Source of the DNA: Sedimentisphaerales bacterium
Lineage (GTDB): Bacteria > Planctomycetota > Phycisphaerae > Sedimentisphaerales > SM23-30
Direction of reading: 5' to 3'
DNA length: 9,415 nt
Assembly (NCBI GenBank): GCA_030640865.1
Contig: DAOWIP010000532.1
Coordinates: 1-9,415 of the forward strand
Below are positions 5,549-9,415 of this stretch, in pieces. The notes under the pieces are model-generated. The model did no database searches. It worked only from the letters and a program-made list of their open reading frames with translations, and was not told where the DNA came from. Each line of letters begins with the position of its first letter. Position 1 is the stretch's first letter. The position numbers were made by a program, and so were the translations under genes.

Positions 5549-7114
5549 ATGCTTCGATTAACAATTGACAACCAAACAGTGGAGGTACCGCCCGGCTCGA
5601 CCATTCTCGATGCCGCTCGGAAACTGGGCATCGACATACCTGCCTTATGTTTCCGGAACGGTTGCGAACCTTCCACATCCTGCCTCGTCTGCGTGGTCAG
5701 GATCAACCATCAGGAGCGTCTCGTACCATCTTGCGCGACACTCGCCGAGGACGGTATGCGGGTACAAAGTGAAACGGATGACATCCATCAGGCCCGCCGT
5801 ACTGCCCTTGAACTATTGTTGAGCGACCATCTCGGCGATTGCATTGGGCCATGCCGGAGTATATGCCCGGCCGGTATGAACATCCCACTAATGATTAGAC
5901 AGATTGCCCGCGGTGCCTTCCGTGATGCCATCGTAACCGTCAAACGCGACATCGCTTTGCCGGCGGTTTTAGGGAGAATTTGTTCCACGCCCTGTGAAAA
6001 GGGATGCCGCCGTAAAGAATACGATGACGCCGTGGCTATTTGCTTATTGAAACGTTATGTCGCCGATATCGACCTGGCCGACAACAATCCTTACCTGCCT
6101 GCCTGCAAGGATGAAACCGGCAAAAAAGTGGCAATCGTCGGCTCCGGACCGGCTGGACTAACCGCGGCCTATTACCTCCGACAGGAGGGAATCGCCTGCA
6201 CAATCTTCGACGACCATAAGAAACCCGGCGGAATGCTGCGATACGCTGTGCCTGAGGAAAAACTGCCTCGTGCGGTGCTTGATGATGAGATTGCCCTGAT
6301 TGAAAAACTTGGCGTCCGTTTCAGATTGTCCACAAAGATCGGCAGGGACATAGCTTGGCCTGACATCCGAAATGAGTTTGACGCCGTCCTGATAGCCATA
6401 GGCGAAATTAAGCCTGATAAAGCTGATATATTACAACTCGAAACTGATAAAAATGGGTTGAAAATAAACAAAAAAACCAACCAAACCTCTCTGCCGAATG
6501 TCTTTGCCGCCGGCAGCATAGTTCGTCCCGGAAAAATGGCGGTGCGGGCCGTAGCCGACGGAAAGACAGCCGCCGTCTCCATTACCCAATACCTCTTCTA
6601 TCAGCCACTAATCGGTATCCCGAAACCCCTCTCTGTTCACATCGGTCGTCTCCGGGAGGGTGAAATTGAGAAATTCATGATTAACGTTTCTGCCGACGGG
6701 CGAAGCAATCCTGAAAAGAACAACCCGACAGGACTTTCCGCCGAACAGGCCCAACGTGAAGCTCGACGCTGCCTGCATTGCGATTGCCGTAAATACGATA
6801 CCTGCAAGTTAAGAATTTATGCGGAAAAATACAGGGCCAGGCCGAATCGTTATAAGCAAACCCGACCCATCTTCGAGCAAAACATTCAACACCCCGAAAT
6901 TATCTTTGAGACTGGTAAATGTATCAACTGCGGCCTGTGCGTACAGATAGCTGCCGCTGCCGGGGAAAAACCGGGATTAACCTTTGTCGGGCGAGGTTTT
7001 GATGTACATGTACAGGTACCTTTTCATGACAGCCTCAAAAAGGCGCTCACTAAAACCGCTGTCCAATGTGCCGCCGCCTGTCCTACCGGCGCCCTGTCCC
7101 TTAAAGACAAATAA
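5549..7114 (+). CDS. [2Fe-2S]-GltD/NfnB-like FAD oxidoreductase subunit lacking the NAD(P)H domain
   Basis: This 521-residue protein is the likely partner of the NuoEF-like fusion, 26 bases upstream. Residues 1-90 form a NuoG/HydA-type [2Fe-2S] domain with perfectly spaced ligands (C34, C45, C48, C62). Residues about 95-180 resemble the N-terminal Fe-S domain of glutamate synthase beta subunit/NfnB (C98, C102, C106-P, then G-R-I-C-S-T-P-C-E-K-G-C with C145, C149, C153). The FAD Rossmann motif G-S-G-P-A-G-L-T-A-A-Y-Y-L is at 198-210, followed by P-G-G-M-L-R-Y (226-232). The usual second G-x-G-x-x-A NAD(P)H domain of GltD is missing: L-I-A-I-G-E (281-286) runs almost directly into the FAD C-terminal motif V-F-A-A-G-S (318-323), where the usual Gly-Asp is Gly-Ser. 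A C-L-H-C-D-C...C cluster (C408, C411, C413, C419) follows, then a C-terminal Fe-S domain with C458, C461, C464 and C507-x3-C511-P-T-G-A-L. The fold set resembles StnC of the Sporomusa-type transhydrogenase. Inferred role: accept electrons from the NADH module and pass them to an unidentified acceptor. Confidence 0.85.
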   Translation: MLRLTIDNQTVEVPPGSTILDAARKLGIDIPALCFRNGCEPSTSCLVCVVRINHQERLVPSCATLAEDGMRVQSETDDIHQARRTALELLLSDHLGDCIGPCRSICPAGMNIPLMIRQIARGAFRDAIVTVKRDIALPAVLGRICSTPCEKGCRRKEYDDAVAICLLKRYVADIDLADNNPYLPACKDETGKKVAIVGSGPAGLTAAYYLRQEGIACTIFDDHKKPGGMLRYAVPEEKLPRAVLDDEIALIEKLGVRFRLSTKIGRDIAWPDIRNEFDAVLIAIGEIKPDKADILQLETDKNGLKINKKTNQTSLPNVFAAGSIVRPGKMAVRAVADGKTAAVSITQYLFYQPLIGIPKPLSVHIGRLREGEIEKFMINVSADGRSNPEKNNPTGLSAEQAQREARRCLHCDCRKYDTCKLRIYAEKYRARPNRYKQTRPIFEQNIQHPEIIFETGKCINCGLCVQIAAAAGEKPGLTFVGRGFDVHVQVPFHDSLKKALTKTAVQCAAACPTGALSLKDK

Positions 7115-7167
7115 ATATCTTAAAAACACTGTACCGTTAAAAATAATACAAAATGATGGGTTGAAAA

Positions 7168-9415
7168 CTACTTCTTTTCAAAAAAGATTTTCTCACTCTT
7201 AACCACCCGCGGCGCCCAGATTTTCACATTGTCGATCTTGCCTGTATCGTCAAATGAACCAAAACCAATCCGGCCCAAACGGAAACTCTTATCCTCGGCA
7301 ATCATCAGTGGATTGTTCATGTCATCGAAATAAACTATGATGGTCCCGGCGGAAGTGTCGCGTTCCAGACGTACCCTGTGCCAGACTTGTTTGCCCCAGT
7401 CGATACCCTTTGTCGTCTTTTTGGCTATGGCTGTACGTGGTTGATTGTTGACAATGAATATGTTGTGGGCATGGGGATCGGCACGGGTGGCGATATGAAC
7501 GTAGTAAAATTCGCTTGGGTCTTGAAAATTCAGGAACATACACATATCTCTGTGGCCGTATTCTTTCCCCGTTTGAAACAAATCGGCTTCCAGGATAAAA
7601 TCGCCAAACAGCTTACCTGACAGCAGCCCCAACACCCGCGGCGAACGGACCTTGGGCTTATATTTACCCGGCCCCAGAAACTCCAGCGCCCCACCGCTCT
7701 TGCCCTGCTCGCTGAATTCCCACTTGGCGGCATCAGCGAACTCAAAATCATCCAGCGACCCTGCCTCATCAAAACTTTGTGAATAAACCAATTGATAATC
7801 GGTGGGGATATTCATCCCCGACTGCCCGGTCATTCTTCCAACTCCCCGTACCCGCATCGGAACCGCATACAATGACTTCCGGGCCGTAATGAACAGCATC
7901 TGGTTATCTTTGCCCCCGAAGCAGACATTCGACGGTTTCTCGGGCGTATCAATCGTCTCGATTTTATTGCCGTCCCTGTCATACACCACAACGACACGGG
8001 TAGTCAGGTAGATATTGCCCTCAGTGTCGATAGTCATCCCATCTGAACCTTCCGGAGCGAAAAGCCTCTTATTCGAAAGGGTCCCGTCCGAGTTGACGGT
8101 ATAGACATAAGTCTTTTTATCACCGGGATCTGTTACATAAAGCGTTTTACCATCCGGCGTACCGATCATGCCATTCGGCCAAACGTAATCATCGATCACC
8201 CGAATAACCTTTTTCCGGTCGGGCGTGAGATAATAAACATGTCCACCGTCCTGTCCTTTCTCGACCTGGCCATACACGGGATCGCTAAAATAAATACCGC
8301 CTTTCGGATCGGCCCAGAGATCGTTGGGTTTATTGAATCGCCTGTTATTATACTTGTCCGCTAATATCTTCACGCTGCCTTGCGTATCAATCGAGACTAT
8401 GCGCCGGTTATCACCTTCACAGACAAGTAAATTACCGTCTTTGTCAAAGAACAAACCGTTCGCCCCTCCCGAATTCTCGCGGAACGTTGTCAGCCTCCCG
8501 TCTGTTGACCATTTATGAATCCGATTATTGGGGACATCCGTAAAATAGACGTTTCCCCTGGCGTCTGCCGCCGGCCCTTCGGTGAATTTAAAACCCCCGG
8601 CCAATTTTCTCACCTTGCCGCCCGGCGCCACTACACTCGCAGTTGCGCCGTAATTTTCAAACTCTTTATCCAGTTGTTCTTTTCCCTGCGGTCCTTCATA
8701 AATCAGCATTCGGAACTTGAACAGCGAGCTTTCGCCTTTCTTTAGTGTAAGGTTCAATGGCTGTGGATTTTTCACCTTCCTGGCCTTCTGAAATACATAC
8801 TGTCCCAAGGGATTGGCGGTGAAACACCCATAACCGCGGGCATGCCAATAGGTCGGATAATTCACACTTCGCGGATGTTGAAATATGGCTATACCATATT
8901 TCTTACCTGCCTTCCGGCCTTCCAGCCGCATCCATTTAGCCCGTTTGCCCCAGACGTTTTTTTCGGTTTCTTCTCCGTTCGAGCTTAAATATCGTCCTGT
9001 GCCCCTCTCATTCAGCCAGTGGGCCACGCGCACCGCGAACATACCTTCCTTGTTGTCCACGAATACAACTTCTTTCGTTACCGCCTTAAGTATGATGGTA
9101 AAATCAATTGCATATTGAGCCTGGCCCTCGACAGCCGAAAAAATCATTTCCCTGTTTTCTTCCAACAGTACCTTGCCGTCCATGCCAACCCAGTACATAA
9201 GTGTGGAAAGCGTACCCTTACCGACCCCGCCTTTCATTTTGGTCGTTTTAATATGTTTTATCGCAGGCAGTGGATCACGGCTGTTCCCCCAGAATTTCTC
9301 TTCTTCAATATCGACCGTAAAATACATCCCGATATGATGTGGGTGATCTGTTCGCTCGCCCTCCACTTTCACAAACGGATACCCGCGATTCAGGATCACG
9401 CCCGAAGGCGAATAT
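7168..9415 (-). CDS. DUF6807 (PmoA-like) / SMP-30 gluconolactonase / jelly-roll fusion protein, 5' end missing
   Basis: The reading frame runs past the right window edge: codons before the GTG at 9399 (Y-S-P-S-G) continue the DUF6807 motif P-S-G-V-I-x-x-R-G-Y-P-F, so the true start lies outside. Counting residues from that GTG, 1-250 form the DUF6807 domain with its conserved T-D-H-P-H-H-I-G-M-Y-F. Residues about 255-525 are an SMP-30/gluconolactonase/LRE-like six-bladed propeller with F-T-E-G-P (E274), G-G-A-N-G-L, K-P-N-D-L (N359), W-P-N-G-M (N409) and G-S-D-G-M (D453). These residues match the divalent-metal and substrate ligands of the family, so the propeller may be catalytically active. 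Residues about 536-732 resemble the 3-keto-disaccharide hydrolase/DUF1080 or LamG-like jelly-roll fold, ending G-R-I-G-F-G-S-F-D-D...I-D-N-V-K-I-W-A-P. The likely role is in sugar-lactone or other carbohydrate processing; the substrate is unknown. The PmoA label in databases refers to a family name and does not imply methane oxidation. Convergent with the redox operon and probably independent of it. Confidence 0.85.
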   Translation of the reverse strand, partial: YSPSGVILNRGYPFVKVEGERTDHPHHIGMYFTVDIEEEKFWGNSRDPLPAIKHIKTTKMKGGVGKGTLSTLMYWVGMDGKVLLEENREMIFSAVEGQAQYAIDFTIILKAVTKEVVFVDNKEGMFAVRVAHWLNERGTGRYLSSNGEETEKNVWGKRAKWMRLEGRKAGKKYGIAIFQHPRSVNYPTYWHARGYGCFTANPLGQYVFQKARKVKNPQPLNLTLKKGESSLFKFRMLIYEGPQGKEQLDKEFENYGATASVVAPGGKVRKLAGGFKFTEGPAADARGNVYFTDVPNNRIHKWSTDGRLTTFRENSGGANGLFFDKDGNLLVCEGDNRRIVSIDTQGSVKILADKYNNRRFNKPNDLWADPKGGIYFSDPVYGQVEKGQDGGHVYYLTPDRKKVIRVIDDYVWPNGMIGTPDGKTLYVTDPGDKKTYVYTVNSDGTLSNKRLFAPEGSDGMTIDTEGNIYLTTRVVVVYDRDGNKIETIDTPEKPSNVCFGGKDNQMLFITARKSLYAVPMRVRGVGRMTGQSGMNIPTDYQLVYSQSFDEAGSLDDFEFADAAKWEFSEQGKSGGALEFLGPGKYKPKVRSPRVLGLLSGKLFGDFILEADLFQTGKEYGHRDMCMFLNFQDPSEFYYVHIATRADPHAHNIFIVNNQPRTAIAKKTTKGIDWGKQVWHRVRLERDTSAGTIIVYFDDMNNPLMIAEDKSFRLGRIGFGSFDDTGKIDNVKIWAPRVVKSEKIFFEKK

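Noticed and set aside
3156..7114. Complex I (Nuo) operon or [FeFe] hydrogenase
   Set aside because: No membrane-arm subunits or molybdopterin-like NuoG domain are present, and no H-cluster motif occurs in the second protein.
5549..7114. Glutamate synthase small subunit (GltD)
   Set aside because: An N-terminal [2Fe-2S] domain, the missing NAD(P)H domain and the C-terminal Fe-S domain do not fit GltD, and no GltB large subunit is adjacent.
7115..7167. Rho-independent terminator between the convergent genes
   Set aside because: The 53-base gap is AT-rich. The only inverted repeat seen (AAGA/TCTT around 7104-7120) has four base pairs and no GC stem, so it is too weak to call.
8670..9415. Methane monooxygenase PmoA
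   Set aside because: The similarity is to the DUF6807 family, sometimes labelled PmoA-like. It is a soluble-looking domain joined to a lactonase propeller and has no membrane helices.

Overview
The window carries a four-gene, plus-strand redox operon (plus the tail of a fifth gene upstream), followed by one convergent minus-strand gene. A planctomycete-like bacterium (Planctomycetota or a close PVC relative) fits best. The membrane-anchored propeller opens with the W-P-x-F-R-G-P-x-G entry motif common in planctomycete propellers, and the last gene joins DUF6807, SMP-30/gluconolactonase and concanavalin-like jelly-roll domains, all expanded in planctomycetes. Base composition is moderate and looks uniform across the genes. 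The lineage call comes from protein style only; no rRNA or marker gene is present.

Layout. Positions 1-96 are the last codons of an upstream gene, probably a small Fe-S protein. It overlaps by one base (TAATG) a NosR/NapH-like polytopic Fe-S membrane protein (96-1412). The last codons and stop of that gene lie in a short GC-rich palindromic element that looks like a dispersed repeat (1381-1408). One base later begins a three-helix membrane protein with an extracytoplasmic PQQ/BamB-type beta-propeller (1414-3141). Next is a 788-residue fusion of a NuoE/HydC-type [2Fe-2S] domain with a complete HydB/HndC-type NuoF flavoprotein carrying C-terminal ferredoxin clusters (3156-5522). After it comes a 521-residue protein joining a NuoG-type [2Fe-2S] domain to a GltD/NfnB-like FAD domain and a C-terminal Fe-S domain (5549-7114). 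A 53-base AT-rich gap with no clear terminator separates this from the minus-strand gene (7168-9415), whose 5' end lies beyond the window.

How the genes may work together. NADH would be oxidised at the FMN of the NuoEF-like fusion. Electrons could then pass through its Fe-S clusters to the GltD-like protein and on to the NosR-like membrane ferredoxin. The architecture resembles electron-bifurcating HydABC hydrogenase or the Sporomusa-type transhydrogenase StnABC, with two differences: there is no hydrogenase subunit, and the GltD-like subunit appears to lack the NAD(P)H-binding Rossmann insertion. It should therefore not act as an NADPH transhydrogenase. A second acceptor, possibly a ferredoxin, the membrane protein or an unknown partner, must be found. 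This pairing of a soluble NADH flavoprotein with a NosR-like protein and a propeller is the most interesting part of the window.

The minus-strand gene is probably unrelated to the redox operon and looks like a carbohydrate or lactone-processing accessory protein.
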